From: Deltaproteobacteria bacterium
GTDB lineage: Bacteria; Desulfobacterota; Desulfobulbia; Desulfobulbales; S012-135
Assembly (NCBI GenBank): GCA_015488275.1
Contig: WFOD01000237.1
Span: 1 to 33,333 of the forward strand
DNA: 33,333 bases
Direction: 5' to 3'
Positions 9,593 to 20,660 of this stretch are shown here, piece by piece. The notes beneath the pieces are model-generated. The model saw nothing but the letters and a program-made list of their open reading frames with translations. It was not told the DNA's origin and ran no database searches. The stretch's first letter is position 1, and each line of letters opens with the position of its first letter. The position numbers were made by a program, and so were the translations under genes.

Positions 9593-10656
9593 GGCTGCTC
9601 CTCGACGAAAAAGGCCGCCTCCACGAGCTCCACGGGAAAGACGATTCCGAGCCGTTTGGCCATCCGCATGTTGCAATAGATCTGCATTCTCCGGTTGCGG
9701 GCCAGGGGGATGTCTGCCGGCGGCGTGCCGCTGAGAATGGCCAAAGCGGTGTTCGCCGCCCATTCGCCCTGCTCCTCCGGCACCTTGCCGATGGTGAGCA
9801 GGGCGTAGTCCTTCATGTAGTTCGACATGGCGCCGGTGGGGATTTTGGCCTGTTGCTGGACGTGGGGAATGATGTCGGCCAGGCGGTCGTGATACAGCCC
9901 CCCGTCGGAGTTGATGAGCAGGATGTCGCTTTGTTCCTGGAGCAGATCAAAGCCGCGCAAGAAGTCATCGGCGTCCTTGGCGTAGTAGGTGATGAGATCC
10001 AGTCCCAGGAAGCGCTTGACGTTTTCCGCCTCCTTGCGGGTGGTGAGCACATCTGGCCCGATAAAGCCGATCCGGTCGCCACGGGCGTAGGGGAGCAGGC
10101 GGGCCACCACCTGGTCTTCCAGGGATATTTCCACCATGCCGGTGACGTTGCGGCATGGTAGGCCGTAGATGGAGGCGTCCCAGTTGACGCCGCAGAACAC
10201 CACGGGCAGATCGGTATCCTTGAGATAGGGCACGACGAGGTATTTGACCGCGTTGTCGTCTGAGACGATGACCAGGTCCGGCCGCCAGCGGTCGATGGCT
10301 TCTTTGGCCCGCCGGGCGGCCTGCCGCTTGAAGCCCTCGTCGGGATGGCGCTTGGTGTCGAGATCGATCTGCCGGAAACGCACCTTGGCGCGGGAGTCGT
10401 CAAATCCCCTTCTGCCGGCCACCACGCCAAACACCTGGTAGATGCCGCGGGCTATGCCGTCGCTCCAGGCAAATCCCCGGTGATAGGAGTTGACGTACAC
10501 GACGAGCGGCCGGGAGGCGGGCGGCGGCGAGGCGGCGGGACGCTGCTCTTTGGGGGTGTCCGAGCAGCCGAGGAGCCCGACGGCCAGCAGGAACAGGGCG
10601 AGAATGCGGCTGAAGTGGCGGATAATCGTCTGGGCCTGGCGTCCAAGGGGTTGCAA
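9589..10656 (-). CDS. ABC-type substrate-binding lipoprotein-like protein
   Basis: Lipobox LLGCSD; VVYVNSYHRGFAWSDGIARGIYQVF...; ATGA overlap with the downstream kinase. Confidence 0.75.
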   Translation of the reverse strand: MQPLGRQAQTIIRHFSRILALFLLAVGLLGCSDTPKEQRPAASPPPASRPLVVYVNSYHRGFAWSDGIARGIYQVFGVVAGRRGFDDSRAKVRFRQIDLDTKRHPDEGFKRQAARRAKEAIDRWRPDLVIVSDDNAVKYLVVPYLKDTDLPVVFCGVNWDASIYGLPCRNVTGMVEISLEDQVVARLLPYARGDRIGFIGPDVLTTRKEAENVKRFLGLDLITYYAKDADDFLRGFDLLQEQSDILLINSDGGLYHDRLADIIPHVQQQAKIPTGAMSNYMKDYALLTIGKVPEEQGEWAANTALAILSGTPPADIPLARNRRMQIYCNMRMAKRLGIVFPVELVEAAFFVEEQP

Positions 10657-10709
10657 GGGATTTTCTTTCAGGGTACAGGTTTGCCGACTTGATTGGCAAG
10701 GAGAAAAAC

Positions 10710-12764
10710 ATGCGCAATATTCTGCCCGGCCGGCCGTTGCCGCTTGGGGCTACCCGTTGTCCCGGCGGGGTCAACTTCGCCTTTTTCAGCCGTCATGGCC
10801 AGCGGGCCGCCGTGCTGTTGTTTCCGCCGGATCACGAGCCGGTGGAGATCTCCCTCGATCCGCGCGCCAACCGCACCGGCGATATCTGGCACGTCTTTGT
10901 TGCCGGTCTGGCGCCGGGAGTGGAGTACGCCTTGCGGGTGGCCGGAGCGTGGGATCCCACAGGGGCCGGCCACCGGTTCGACGGCCGGCGTCTGCTCCTC
11001 GATCCCTATGCCCGCCACCTTACGGGTGGCGAACGGTGGGGAAGGCCCGGGGCAGGGCACGGTTTTGCCCGCCGTTGCCGCCTGGTGGAGAACCGCTACG
11101 ACTGGGAGGGGGACCGCCCCCTGGGCAGGCCGCTTGCCGAAAGCGTGATCTACGAGCTGCACGTGCGGGCCTTCACCGTCCATTCCTCGTCCGGGGTCGC
11201 TCACCCAGGCACCTATGAGGGGCTGGTGGAAAAGATTCCTTACTTGCAGAAGCTGGGGGTCACGGCCGTGGAGCTGATGCCGGTCTTTGAGTTCAACGAA
11301 AACGAGATCGTCCGGCGCGACCCCATCTCCGGCGAGCGGCTGCGCAACCTCTGGGGCTACAGTCCCATCGGTTTTTTTGCGCCCAAGGCGAGTTATGCCG
11401 CCGATGCCGCCGATCCGGTGACCGCGTTCCGCAACATGGTCAAGGCGCTGCACCGGGCCGGGATCGAGGTGATCCTCGACGTGGTGTTCAACCACACGGC
11501 CGAAGGCGGGGAGGACGGGCCGGTCCTGTCGTTCAAGGGGTTGGACAACACGATCTACTATCTGCTCGATCCAGCCACCAAGGCCTACCGGAATTTTAGC
11601 GGCTGCGGCAATACGCTCAACTGCAACCATCCCCTCGTCCGGCAGCTCATCATCGATTGCCTGCGCTACTGGGTGGTGGAGATGCACGTGGACGGCTTCC
11701 GGTTTGACCTCGCCTCGATCCTTGGCCGCGATCAGGAAGGCCGGGTGCTCGACAACCCGCCGGTGGTGGAGCAGATTGCCGAGGATCCGGTCCTGCGGCA
11801 CACCAAGATCATCGCCGAGGCGTGGGATGCGGCCGGCCTCTACCAGGTGGGCAGCTTTTCCCGCAGTCGCCGCTGGGCCGAATGGAACGGCCGCTTTCGC
11901 GACGATGTGCGCGCCTTTATGGCCGGCCGGTCAGGAACCGTGGGCCGGCTGGCCACCCGCATCGCGGGCAGCGAGGATCTGTACGCCGGCCGCGGGCCCA
12001 CGGCAAGCATCAACTACGTTACCTGCCACGACGGCTTTACGCTTGCCGATCTCGTGAGTTACGAACACAAGCACAACAAGGCCAACGGCGAGGACAATCG
12101 GGACGGCGTTGACGACAATATCTCGTGGAACGGCGGGGTGGAGGGGCCGACCAGCAACGCGCGCATCCTGCGGCTCCGGCGGCGACGGATGCGCACCTTT
12201 GCCGTCCTGTTGCTCCTTTCCCAGGGAGTCCCCATGCTGTTGGCCGGCGACGAGTTTGGCCGCAGTCAGCGCGGCAACAACAACGCCTACTGTCAGGACA
12301 ACCCCATTGGCTGGGTCGATTGGCGTTTGGCCGAGAAAAACGCCGATCTGCTGCGCTTTTTCCGCAAGCTCGTGGCCTTGCGCCGCGCCCATCCGGTTTT
12401 CCGGCGCACCTCTTTCTTCCCAGCGCCGGCTGCCGCCGGTGGGGCGTGCGGCATATCCTGGTCATCAGCGGAAGGAAAAGAAGATTGGTCCGAGGAGTGC
12501 CGCACGCTCGTCTTTGTCCTCGACGGCCGTTACGCGCCGCAGCCGGACGACGATTTTTGCGTGTGTGTCAACGGCGATCAGCGGCCGCGGGCGTTTCTTG
12601 TCCCACCGGCGCCGAACGGTCATCCCTGGCGTTTGCTCGTGGACACGGCGGCGCAACCGCCCGCAGATATCGTGGCGGCGCACGCGGCCCCGCCGCTGGG
12701 AAGCGACCGGCTCACCGTTGGCGGTTTTGCCGCTGTGGTCTTGAGCGCTCCCCGCAGCGCCTAA
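10710..12764 (+). CDS. glgX: Glycogen debranching enzyme GlgX/TreX
   Basis: [83 protein letters not shown] aaggag before ATG 10710. Confidence 0.93.
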   Translation: MRNILPGRPLPLGATRCPGGVNFAFFSRHGQRAAVLLFPPDHEPVEISLDPRANRTGDIWHVFVAGLAPGVEYALRVAGAWDPTGAGHRFDGRRLLLDPYARHLTGGERWGRPGAGHGFARRCRLVENRYDWEGDRPLGRPLAESVIYELHVRAFTVHSSSGVAHPGTYEGLVEKIPYLQKLGVTAVELMPVFEFNENEIVRRDPISGERLRNLWGYSPIGFFAPKASYAADAADPVTAFRNMVKALHRAGIEVILDVVFNHTAEGGEDGPVLSFKGLDNTIYYLLDPATKAYRNFSGCGNTLNCNHPLVRQLIIDCLRYWVVEMHVDGFRFDLASILGRDQEGRVLDNPPVVEQIAEDPVLRHTKIIAEAWDAAGLYQVGSFSRSRRWAEWNGRFRDDVRAFMAGRSGTVGRLATRIAGSEDLYAGRGPTASINYVTCHDGFTLADLVSYEHKHNKANGEDNRDGVDDNISWNGGVEGPTSNARILRLRRRRMRTFAVLLLLSQGVPMLLAGDEFGRSQRGNNNAYCQDNPIGWVDWRLAEKNADLLRFFRKLVALRRAHPVFRRTSFFPAPAAAGGACGISWSSAEGKEDWSEECRTLVFVLDGRYAPQPDDDFCVCVNGDQRPRAFLVPPAPNGHPWRLLVDTAAQPPADIVAAHAAPPLGSDRLTVGGFAAVVLSAPRSA

Positions 12765-13000
12765 CAGTCCGTCGAAAAAGTCATCCCTGACTTTTTCGAC
12801 CACGGTTGGCCAAAACAACGTTTCGGCCAACCTCACGAATTCCTTGGCTCCTTTTTGGTGTTCCCTGGGCGCGGCCTGGTTCGCTCCGCACGCCTGGAGC
12901 CTTCGGCACGACAGCCGGCTGGGAAAACCCAAAAAGGGCCGGCGGAATCCGGCGGCACATCCCTGTGCCGCACCCAGCCCGTTTTTCAACGGGCTGGTAA
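12762..13000 (+). repeat. Five-hairpin intergenic element, copy C (long type, about 239 bp)
   Basis: TAACAGTCCGTCGAAAAAGTCAtcccTGACTTTTTCGAC...CAGCCCGTTTTTCAACGGGCTGGTAA; hairpin 3 carries an apical insertion. Confidence 0.85.
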
Positions 13001-13128
13001 CCCTCCCGCACCGTTCCTGGCACCTTTTCCTGGCGTCATTTTTGTCTGGTGTTTTGCTACGTTTTTGTTATATTGGCCGTTCTGAAATCCCGCCGAGCGA
13101 ACAATCGCAACTTGGGGAGCGCTGAATC

Positions 13129-14718
13129 ATGGGCGATACGGCAAACGGACAGAACGCCAGCGGCACGGCCATTGGCGGCCAGGACTACGGTATCGAGGAG
13201 CTGACCTGTCTCTACGAGATCACCCGGGCCTTGGCCTCCACGATGGACCTGCGGGAGTGTCTGCAGAAGACGGTGGAGATCCTGGCCGAGGGCCGGCGGC
13301 TGTACAACGGCACGGTGACCATTGTCAACCCGGTCACCGGCCACTTGGAGATCGAAGTGGCGCATGGGCTCACCGCCGAGGCCCGCCGCCGGGGCAAATA
13401 CAAGATCGGTGAAGGCATCACCGGGCGGGTGGTGGCCACCGGCGCCCCCATCGTGGTGCCGCAGATTGGCGCTGAGCCGCTCTTTCTCAACCGCACCCGG
13501 GCGCGTGGCGATCTGCGCAAGCGTACCGCCTCTTTTCTTTGCGTGCCCATCCGCCACGGGGCCAATACCATCGGCGCCCTCAGTGTGGACCGGGACTACG
13601 AAGAGGGCCGGGGGTTTGAAAAAGACCTCCAGTTCCTTACCGTGGTCAGTGGCCTCATCGCCCAGACCGTGGTCCGCATCCAGGCGGTGAACGAGGAGCG
13701 CGACCGCTTGGAACAGGAAAATATCAAGCTGCGGCGGGAACTGTCCGAGAAGTACCGGCTCGACAACGTGATCACCAATTCGAGCCGAATGCACGAGGTG
13801 TTGGAAATGGTGCATCGGGTGGCCGATTCCAACGCCACCGTGCTGTTGCGGGGCGAGTCAGGCACCGGCAAGACCATGATCGCCAAGGCGATCCATCACA
13901 ACAGCCGCCGGGCCGAGGGGCCATTCGTCACGGTGAACTGTGCGGCTCTGCCCGAGACCTTGCTCGAGAGCGAGCTGTTCGGCCATGAGGCAGGGGCCTT
14001 TACCGGCGCCCGGGGGGTGAAGAAGGGCCGCTTTGAGCTGGCCGAGGGAGGGACCCTGTTTCTCGACGAGATCGGCGAACTCACGCCATCGGTGCAGGTC
14101 AAGCTCCTGCACGTGGTCCAGGAACGGGAGTTCACCCGGCTGGGCGGCACACGGCCCATCAAGTGCGATGTGCGCCTGGTAGCGGCCACCAACCGCGACC
14201 TGGAGTCAGCTGTCGCCGAAGGCGCCTTTCGCGAAGACCTCTACTACCGTCTCAACGTTTTTCCCATCTATCTTCCGCCCTTGCGGGAACGGCCCACCGA
14301 TATCCTCCTGTTGGCCGAGCATTTCCTGGCCCGTTACGCCGAGGAGAACGGCAAGCGCATTACCCGGATCTCCACGCCGGCCATCGACATGCTCATGCAG
14401 TACCACTGGCCGGGCAACGTGCGCGAGCTGCAGAACTGCATGGAGCGGGCGGTGCTCATCTGCGACGAAGAGACGATCAAGAACTACCACCTGCCGCCTT
14501 CGCTCCAGACCGCGGATTCGGTGGCCGGCGGCCGTAACCCCACGTCCTTTGCCGCCGCGGTGGAGAACTTCGAACGGGAATTGATCGTCGATGCCCTGAA
14601 AAAGACCGGCGGCAACCAGACCAAGGCGGCCCGCCTGCTCGACACCAGCCTGCGGATCATTAACTACAAGGTGCGCAAGTACGGCATCGATCCCAAGCAA
14701 TTCCGCAAGTCGCCATGA
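13129..14718 (+). CDS. NifA-like sigma54-dependent activator (GAF, AAA+, HTH)
   Basis: N-terminal GAF-like region; [46 protein letters not shown]-terminal [30 protein letters not shown]. Confidence 0.88.
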   Translation: MGDTANGQNASGTAIGGQDYGIEELTCLYEITRALASTMDLRECLQKTVEILAEGRRLYNGTVTIVNPVTGHLEIEVAHGLTAEARRRGKYKIGEGITGRVVATGAPIVVPQIGAEPLFLNRTRARGDLRKRTASFLCVPIRHGANTIGALSVDRDYEEGRGFEKDLQFLTVVSGLIAQTVVRIQAVNEERDRLEQENIKLRRELSEKYRLDNVITNSSRMHEVLEMVHRVADSNATVLLRGESGTGKTMIAKAIHHNSRRAEGPFVTVNCAALPETLLESELFGHEAGAFTGARGVKKGRFELAEGGTLFLDEIGELTPSVQVKLLHVVQEREFTRLGGTRPIKCDVRLVAATNRDLESAVAEGAFREDLYYRLNVFPIYLPPLRERPTDILLLAEHFLARYAEENGKRITRISTPAIDMLMQYHWPGNVRELQNCMERAVLICDEETIKNYHLPPSLQTADSVAGGRNPTSFAAAVENFERELIVDALKKTGGNQTKAARLLDTSLRIINYKVRKYGIDPKQFRKSP

Positions 14719-15287
14719 GGCTCCTTTTGCACATGTGCTGCGGCCCCTGCGCCGTCTATCCCGTGGCGGCGCTCCGCAGGGAAGGGCACGAACTGCACGG
14801 CTTTTTTTGCAATCCCAATATCCACCCCTACCGTGAGTTTCGCCGACGGCTGGGAGCGGCGCGCGCGTTCGCCGAGAAGGCCGGTCTGCCCGTCACCTGG
14901 GAACGTGACTACGGTCTCAAGCTGTTCGTCCGCAGCGTGGTCTTTCACGAGCGCGACCGCTGCCGCATCTGCTACCGGCTGCGCCTCCGGCGGACGGCCC
15001 GCCTGGCCGCCGACATGGGACTCGACGGCTTCACCACCACCTTGCTCTACAGCCGGTACCAAAAGCACGATTTGATCCGCCAGACCGGCGAATGGGCAGC
15101 GGCCCAGGCCGGCGTGCCCTTTTTTTATCAGGATTTTCGCGCCGGCTGGCAGGCCGGCATCGAGGGCGCCATTGCAATGGGGCTTTACCGCCAGGCGTAC
15201 TGCGGCTGCATTTACAGCGAACAGGAACGGTACGACAAGAAGTTGCGGCGTCGTAGATCGCCTCTGCAAGAGCCAAGGAATTCGTGA
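14715..15287 (+). CDS. queH: Epoxyqueuosine reductase QueH (DUF208)
   Basis: [74 protein letters not shown]. Confidence 0.88.
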   Translation: MRLLLHMCCGPCAVYPVAALRREGHELHGFFCNPNIHPYREFRRRLGAARAFAEKAGLPVTWERDYGLKLFVRSVVFHERDRCRICYRLRLRRTARLAADMGLDGFTTTLLYSRYQKHDLIRQTGEWAAAQAGVPFFYQDFRAGWQAGIEGAIAMGLYRQAYCGCIYSEQERYDKKLRRRRSPLQEPRNS

Positions 15288-15396
15288 GGTTGGCCGAAAC
15301 GTTGTTTTGGTCAACCGTGGTCGAAAAAGCCAGGGATGACTTTTTCGACGGCCTGATAACAGCCCGTTGAAAAATGGGCTGTTAGCGGCACAGGGA
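15262..15396 (-). repeat. Five-hairpin intergenic element, copy D (truncated or rearranged, inverted)
   Basis: On the minus strand: hp1, hp2 and the 5' half of hp3 intact; hp5/hp4 fragment (ataacagcccgttgaaaaatgggctgttagcggcacaggga) lies at the other end. Confidence 0.75.
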
Positions 15397-15422
15397 CAGG
15401 AGTGGTAGGCTAAGCCATTGGC

Positions 15423-16208
15423 TCAAGGCGCGCCTGTGGCGCCGCCGGCCGGGCTGAAGATCAGCCCCTCCTTGATCGACTTCCAGGAAGGCAGGGAAAG
15501 ATCGGGCAGCCAATCGCGCCACGTGCGGCGCGGCGGGTTGTCCGACTGCACGGCGGCCAGCAGCTCTCGGCTCTGTTCGGCAACCACGGTATCGGAATAG
15601 TTGTCCAGAATGTACTGCAAGCGGCCGGCCGCCTGCTTGTACTCTTCCCGCTTGAGATAAAAGTTGGCCACGTAGAGTTCATGGCCAGCGAGGAAGTTGC
15701 GGGCCGCGGTGATCCGGGCTTGCGCTTCCTCGGTATACGGCGAGTCGGGATAGGCGCGCAGCAGGCGGGAGAACGCCTCAATGGCCTCTGTCGCCCCGGT
15801 GGTGTCCCGGTCGATGGTGTCGATGGTCCGGAAATGGGCCATGCCGATCTGGAACATCACATAGGGAATGGCCTCGTTGGTTGGATGATCGTCTTCAAAG
15901 GCCTGGTAAAGGTTTGCCGCCTCCTCGTAGTCCTGCAGATAGTACTTGCAGTCCGCCATCTTGAGTTCGGCCAGCAAGCTGAACTCAGAAAATGGATAGC
16001 GGTCGCGGATCTCTTCGAATTTTTTGAACGCCTTTTCGTAGCGGCCAAAGGCGAAGTCGTCCATTGCCTCGCTCACCAGTCCCTCGGCCGTGGTGGGGCG
16101 CAGGTCGCGGCCCATGCCCAACAACGCCTTGGCGTTGTCAAGAACCGTGCAGCCGCTGTTGGCGAACAAAAGCAAAATGGCGAAAACAGAGAGAAGGGAA
16201 CGGGTCAT
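15423..16208 (-). CDS. bamD: Outer membrane protein assembly factor BamD (ComL-like lipoprotein)
   Basis: Lipobox ANSGC; GRYEKAFKKFEEIRDRYPFSEFSLLAELKMADCKYYLQDYEEAANLYQAFEDDHPTNEAIPYVMFQIGMAHF; start MTRSLLSVFAILLL. Confidence 0.87.
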   Translation of the reverse strand: MTRSLLSVFAILLLFANSGCTVLDNAKALLGMGRDLRPTTAEGLVSEAMDDFAFGRYEKAFKKFEEIRDRYPFSEFSLLAELKMADCKYYLQDYEEAANLYQAFEDDHPTNEAIPYVMFQIGMAHFRTIDTIDRDTTGATEAIEAFSRLLRAYPDSPYTEEAQARITAARNFLAGHELYVANFYLKREEYKQAAGRLQYILDNYSDTVVAEQSRELLAAVQSDNPPRRTWRDWLPDLSLPSWKSIKEGLIFSPAGGATGAP

Positions 16209-16279
16209 AGCGGCCTCGTATGCACGAACGGCCGGCCGCAACCCTGCGGCCAGCCGCGGAAAAAGGGCGGTGCGCCGGC

Positions 16280-16603
16280 TCAACAGACCTTGTCGAGCAT
16301 CGCGGTCAGTTGCGCCTTGCCCACCGCGCCGGTGATCTGGTCCACCACCTGGCCGTCTTTGAAGAGGATAAGGGTGGGAATGGCGCGGATGCCGTATTTG
16401 CCGGGCGTGGCCGGGTTATCGTCTACGTTCATCTTGCCGACAATCACCTTGCCGGCGTACTCGGCCGCCAGCTCGCTGATCACCGGCGCGATAGCCTTGC
16501 AGGGACCGCACCACGGGGCCCAAAAGTCAACGAGCACCGGCTGGCCCGCCTTGAGAACGCTGGTCTCGAAATCCTGATCACTGAAGGTCTGCACGTCTGC
16601 CAT
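16280..16603 (-). CDS. trxA: Thioredoxin
   Basis: VLVDFWAPWCGPCKAIAPVISELA...IRAIPTLILFKDG. Confidence 0.96.
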   Translation of the reverse strand: MADVQTFSDQDFETSVLKAGQPVLVDFWAPWCGPCKAIAPVISELAAEYAGKVIVGKMNVDDNPATPGKYGIRAIPTLILFKDGQVVDQITGAVGKAQLTAMLDKVC

Positions 16604-16647
16604 AGTCGGCCTCCTTGGTGTCGCGTGAACATCTCGGGTTGGTTCTT

Positions 16648-16690
16648 GAACAGTCCGTTTAAAGGGGCTGGCTGCGCCTCATGAAAAACG
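16648..16690. repeat. Decayed remnant of the intergenic element
   Basis: gaacagtccgttt ... catgaaaaacgg resembles degraded element ends. Confidence 0.35.
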
Positions 16691-16729
16691 GTTGCTATCT
16701 TACCGGCTGCGGCCAGGCAAGACAAGTCC

Positions 16730-16774
16730 TAACAGTCCGTTGGAAAAGCCAGGGATGGCTTTTTCGGCGGACTG
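16730..16774. repeat. One-hairpin derivative of the intergenic element (mini-2)
   Basis: TAACAGTCCGTTGGAAAAGCC agggat GGCTTTTTCGGCGGACTG: 18-bp stem whose three imperfect pairs are all G-T on the plus strand. Confidence 0.75.
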
Positions 16775-16780
16775 CTCGCC

Positions 16781-17704
16781 CTATTCCTTTACGAACAGCT
16801 CGGTGGAAAGGTAGCGTTCGCCGGTGGAGGGCAGGACAGTGACGATGGTCTTGCCGCGGTGTTCCGGACGGGCGGCCAAGAGGAGGGCGGCGTGCACGTT
16901 GGCGCCCGACGAGATGCCGCACAAGAGCCCTTCCTGTTTGGCCAGGGCCCGTGCGGTGGTGAACGCTTCGTCGTTGGCCACCTGGATGATCTCGTCGAGG
17001 ATTTGGGTGTTGAGTACCGGCGGCACGAAGCCAGCGCCGATCCCCTGGATCTTGTGCGGTCCTGGCTGGCCGCCGGAGAGAACCGGGGAGTCGGCGGGCT
17101 CCACGGCCACGATCCGCGCTTCTGGCTTGCGGCTCTTGAGCACTTCGCCCACGCCGGTGATCGTCCCGCCAGTGCCCACGCCGGCCACAAAGATGTCCAC
17201 CTCGCCGGCGGTATCCCGCCAGATTTCCTCCGCCGTGGTGCGCCGGTGGATTTCCGGGTTGGCCGGGTTGGCGAACTGGTTGGGCATGAAGCTGTTGGCC
17301 GTGGCGCGGACGATCTCTTCCGCCTTGTCGATGGCCCCCCGCATACCGTCCGGCGCCGGCGTGAGCACCAGCTCCGCCCCCAAATGACGCAAGAGGGCGC
17401 GCCGCTCCAGGCTCATGCTCTCCGGCATGGTGAGGGTGAGGCGGTAGCCGCGGGCCGCGCAGGCAAAGGCGAGGGCGATGCCGGTATTGCCGCTTGTCGG
17501 CTCCACCACCAGGGTGTCACGGTTGAGGCGGCCGTGTCGTTCGGCGGCGTCCAGCATGGCGACACCGATGCGGTCTTTCACGCTGCCCAACGGGTTGTTG
17601 GCCTCCAGCTTCACCAGGATCCGGCACTCCGCTGGCGCCAGGGAGCGGAGTTCGATCAGGGGCGTGCCGCCCACTGCGCGGGTGATGTCGGGAACGAGGG
17701 CCAT
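16781..17704 (-). CDS. cysK: Cysteine synthase A
   Basis: [70 protein letters not shown]. Confidence 0.94.
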   Translation of the reverse strand: MALVPDITRAVGGTPLIELRSLAPAECRILVKLEANNPLGSVKDRIGVAMLDAAERHGRLNRDTLVVEPTSGNTGIALAFACAARGYRLTLTMPESMSLERRALLRHLGAELVLTPAPDGMRGAIDKAEEIVRATANSFMPNQFANPANPEIHRRTTAEEIWRDTAGEVDIFVAGVGTGGTITGVGEVLKSRKPEARIVAVEPADSPVLSGGQPGPHKIQGIGAGFVPPVLNTQILDEIIQVANDEAFTTARALAKQEGLLCGISSGANVHAALLLAARPEHRGKTIVTVLPSTGERYLSTELFVKE

Positions 17705-17720
17705 GACATTTTCTCCTTCG

Positions 17721-18689
17721 TCAGTTCCGGCCTTTTCTTTTGCCGGCGTAGATCAGCTCCGGCCGCTTCATCAGCACCTTGGTGTCCGGCGGCACGGATT
17801 CGGTGAGCCAGATGTTGCCGCCGATTACCGAGCGAGCGCCGATGATCGTGTCGCCGCCGAGGATCGTGGTGTTGGAGTAGATGATCACGTCGTCCTCAAT
17901 GGTGGGGTGGCGCTTCTTGTTCCGGTAACGGTTGCCGGCGTCGCGCGGCAGGGAGAGGGCGCCAAGGGTCACGCCTTGGTAGATCCGCACCCGGTCGCCG
18001 ATTTCAGTCGTCTCGCCGATCACCACCCCGGTCCCATGATCGATAAAGAAACTCTTGCCAATGCTGGCTCCGGGATGGATATCGATGCCGGTGCGGCTAT
18101 GGGCCCATTCGGTCATGATCCGCGGGATGACGGGAATGCGCAGCTTGTACAGCTCGTGGGCGATGCGGTAGACGGTGATCGCCAGAATGCCGGGATAGCT
18201 GAAGATCACCTCGTCCACTCCCTTGGCCGCGGGATCGCCCTCCAGGGCCGCCTCGACATCGGTGGCCAACAACCGTTCGATGGCGGGCAGGGTGCGGATG
18301 AACTCAAGGGCCAAAAAGTGGCCTTTTTCCCGGCACTGGATGCACGGCCGCCGCTCCTGGAAGCAGGCGAGTTGAAAGGCGAGCACGATCTGCCGGCTCA
18401 AGGCCTCGAACAGTTCGGTGGTCTCCTGGCCGATGCAGTACTTGAGGTTGGCTGGATTGATGTTGCTCTCGGTGAAGTAGCCGGGAAAGAGGATACGGCG
18501 ACACCGGTGGATGATGGCCACGATCTCCGAATGCGATGGGATGGGGATCGGTCCGGGATGATCGGTCCGGTCCTTTTTGTGCCAGGCGTCGGCCAGTTCG
18601 TCCACTACGGCTGGCAACTCGCGGTACAGGGCGGCGACTTCGTCCGCCTCGTCCTTGCATTGTCCGGTGGTGATGTCGTTTTCGTCCAT
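17721..18689 (-). CDS. cysE: Serine O-acetyltransferase
   Basis: [54 protein letters not shown] left-handed beta-helix SAT signature; next to cysK. Confidence 0.92.
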   Translation of the reverse strand: MDENDITTGQCKDEADEVAALYRELPAVVDELADAWHKKDRTDHPGPIPIPSHSEIVAIIHRCRRILFPGYFTESNINPANLKYCIGQETTELFEALSRQIVLAFQLACFQERRPCIQCREKGHFLALEFIRTLPAIERLLATDVEAALEGDPAAKGVDEVIFSYPGILAITVYRIAHELYKLRIPVIPRIMTEWAHSRTGIDIHPGASIGKSFFIDHGTGVVIGETTEIGDRVRIYQGVTLGALSLPRDAGNRYRNKKRHPTIEDDVIIYSNTTILGGDTIIGARSVIGGNIWLTESVPPDTKVLMKRPELIYAGKRKGRN

Positions 18690-18793
18690 AGGGCGTTTTG
18701 GGTTCCGCTGCGCAAGGGCTTCCCCTTTTTAGCCCCTCGGGCCAGGGGCGCGGCGCAGACAGGGTTGCATGTTGGGGCGCGCTGGCCGCCCCC

Positions 18794-19453
18794 TCACATT
18801 GTTGCGGCATTCCCGGTTCGCGGTGCGATGAGAAAGATGCCGTAGGTGGCGAACAGGTTGGGCAGCAGGCGGACGATCCGGCCGCGCTTGTCCTCGCTGT
18901 CCGTGTTGATCGCCACCTCGGCCTCGATGGTAAAGCCTATCTCACGGGCGAACCGGTGGAAGTCCTTGATGCTGATGATCCTGATGTTCGGCGTGTTGTA
19001 CCACTCGTAGGGCAGTTGCGCGGTCTTGGGCGCGTAGCCCCCCAGCAAGAGTTGGAGCCGGCAGCCGATGTGCCCGAAGTTGGGGAAGCTCACCACGGCC
19101 CGCCGGCCGATGCGCAGAAGGTTGCGGATCAGCCGGTCCGGCTCGTACACCTGCTGCAGGGTTCGGCTCAGGATCACGTAGTCGAACGCCTTGTCCGGGT
19201 AGTCTTCGATTTCCTCGTTCAGATCGCCCTGGATCACCGGCACGCCGCGATGGATGCAGGCCGCCACCCGCTCCTCGTCCACCTCGATGCCCGTGGCCAC
19301 GACCTCTTTGTGCTCCTTGAGATAGGAGAGCAGTTCCCCGTTGCCGCACCCCAGGTCGAGCACCTTGCTCCCAGGGCGGATCCAGCCGGCGATCACCGAG
19401 AGATCGAAACGCAGACCGGCCGTTGTTTGCGCCGCTGTCTCTTCACCGCTCAT
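18794..19453 (-). CDS. metW: Methionine biosynthesis protein MetW
   Basis: [70 protein letters not shown]. Confidence 0.93.
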   Translation of the reverse strand: MSGEETAAQTTAGLRFDLSVIAGWIRPGSKVLDLGCGNGELLSYLKEHKEVVATGIEVDEERVAACIHRGVPVIQGDLNEEIEDYPDKAFDYVILSRTLQQVYEPDRLIRNLLRIGRRAVVSFPNFGHIGCRLQLLLGGYAPKTAQLPYEWYNTPNIRIISIKDFHRFAREIGFTIEAEVAINTDSEDKRGRIVRLLPNLFATYGIFLIAPRTGNAATM

Positions 19454-20609
19454 GGGACACCCGCTCCAAGAAGTCGCGGATCAGGGCGGCCAGCCGTTCG
19501 TTGGGCAATAAGAAGGCGTCGTGGCCGCAGTCGGCCTTGATCTCGCAAAAGCTGACGTCCAGGTTGTTTTTCTTCATCGCCTTGACCATATCGCGGGACT
19601 GGTAAGTTGGGTAGAGCCAATCCGAGGTGAAGGAGACGACAAGAAAGCGGGCGCGCGCCTTGGCGAAGGCCCGCACCGTGGAGCCGCGGCCGTGCTGGTT
19701 TTTGATGTCAAAGTAGTCCGCCGCCTTGGTGATATATAAAAAGGAATTGGCGTCGAACCGTTCGACGAATTTGGTTCCCTGGTAGCGGAGATAGCTTTCG
19801 ACCTGGAAGTCCACGTCGAAATTAAAGGAAAAATCGCTTTTGTCTTGCAGCCGACGGCCGAATTTGCGGCGCATGGCCTCGTCGGAGAGATAGGTAATGT
19901 GGCCGACCATCCGGGCCACGGCCAGGCCGCGGGCCGGTTTGGCCCCGTCGTAGTAGTTGCCGCCGCGCCAGTCGGGATCGGCCATGATCGCCTGACGGGC
20001 CACCTCGTTGAAGGCGATGGCGAGCGCTGAATGCCGCTTGGTGGTGGCCAAGGGAATGGCGGCCCGCACGCGGTCAGGATAGCGCAGCGCCCATTCGAGC
20101 ACCTGCATCCCCCCGATGGAGCCGCCGATCACGGCCAGCAACCGGTCGATGCCGAGGTGGTCGATGAGCCGCCGTTGGGCGCGCACCATGTCGCCAATGG
20201 TCACGACCGGAAAGTCGAGTCCGTAGGGCCGGCCGGTGGCCGGATTGATGGAGGCCGGTCCCGTGGTGCCCATGCAACTGCCCAGGATGTTGGAGCAGAC
20301 CACAAAGTAACGGTTCGTGTCGATGGCCTTGCCCGGCCCGACGTACAGGTCCCACCAGCCAGGTTTGGGGTCGTCCGGCGTGTAGTAGCCGGCCACGTGC
20401 GAGTCGCCGGAAAGGGCGTGACAGACGAGGATCGCGTTGGAGCGCTCGGCGTTGAGCTCGCCCACCGTCTCATAGGCGATGGTTACAGGCCCCAGCTTGG
20501 CCCCGCCCTCCAGCTCCATGCACTCCGGCGGCTCGGCAAAGGTGAAGTAACGCTTCTCCACCAGCCCGACCGACACGCCGTTCTTGTCGTGTTCGATGTA
20601 CTCGCTCAT
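19443..20609 (-). CDS. metX: Homoserine O-acetyltransferase
   Basis: [55 protein letters not shown]; overlaps metW. Confidence 0.94.
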   Translation of the reverse strand: MSEYIEHDKNGVSVGLVEKRYFTFAEPPECMELEGGAKLGPVTIAYETVGELNAERSNAILVCHALSGDSHVAGYYTPDDPKPGWWDLYVGPGKAIDTNRYFVVCSNILGSCMGTTGPASINPATGRPYGLDFPVVTIGDMVRAQRRLIDHLGIDRLLAVIGGSIGGMQVLEWALRYPDRVRAAIPLATTKRHSALAIAFNEVARQAIMADPDWRGGNYYDGAKPARGLAVARMVGHITYLSDEAMRRKFGRRLQDKSDFSFNFDVDFQVESYLRYQGTKFVERFDANSFLYITKAADYFDIKNQHGRGSTVRAFAKARARFLVVSFTSDWLYPTYQSRDMVKAMKKNNLDVSFCEIKADCGHDAFLLPNERLAALIRDFLERVSHER

Positions 20610-20660
20610 ACTTCAGGAGTACCATGCCCAGCGCCGCCCGCCAAGAGGGATTGCGCTTCT

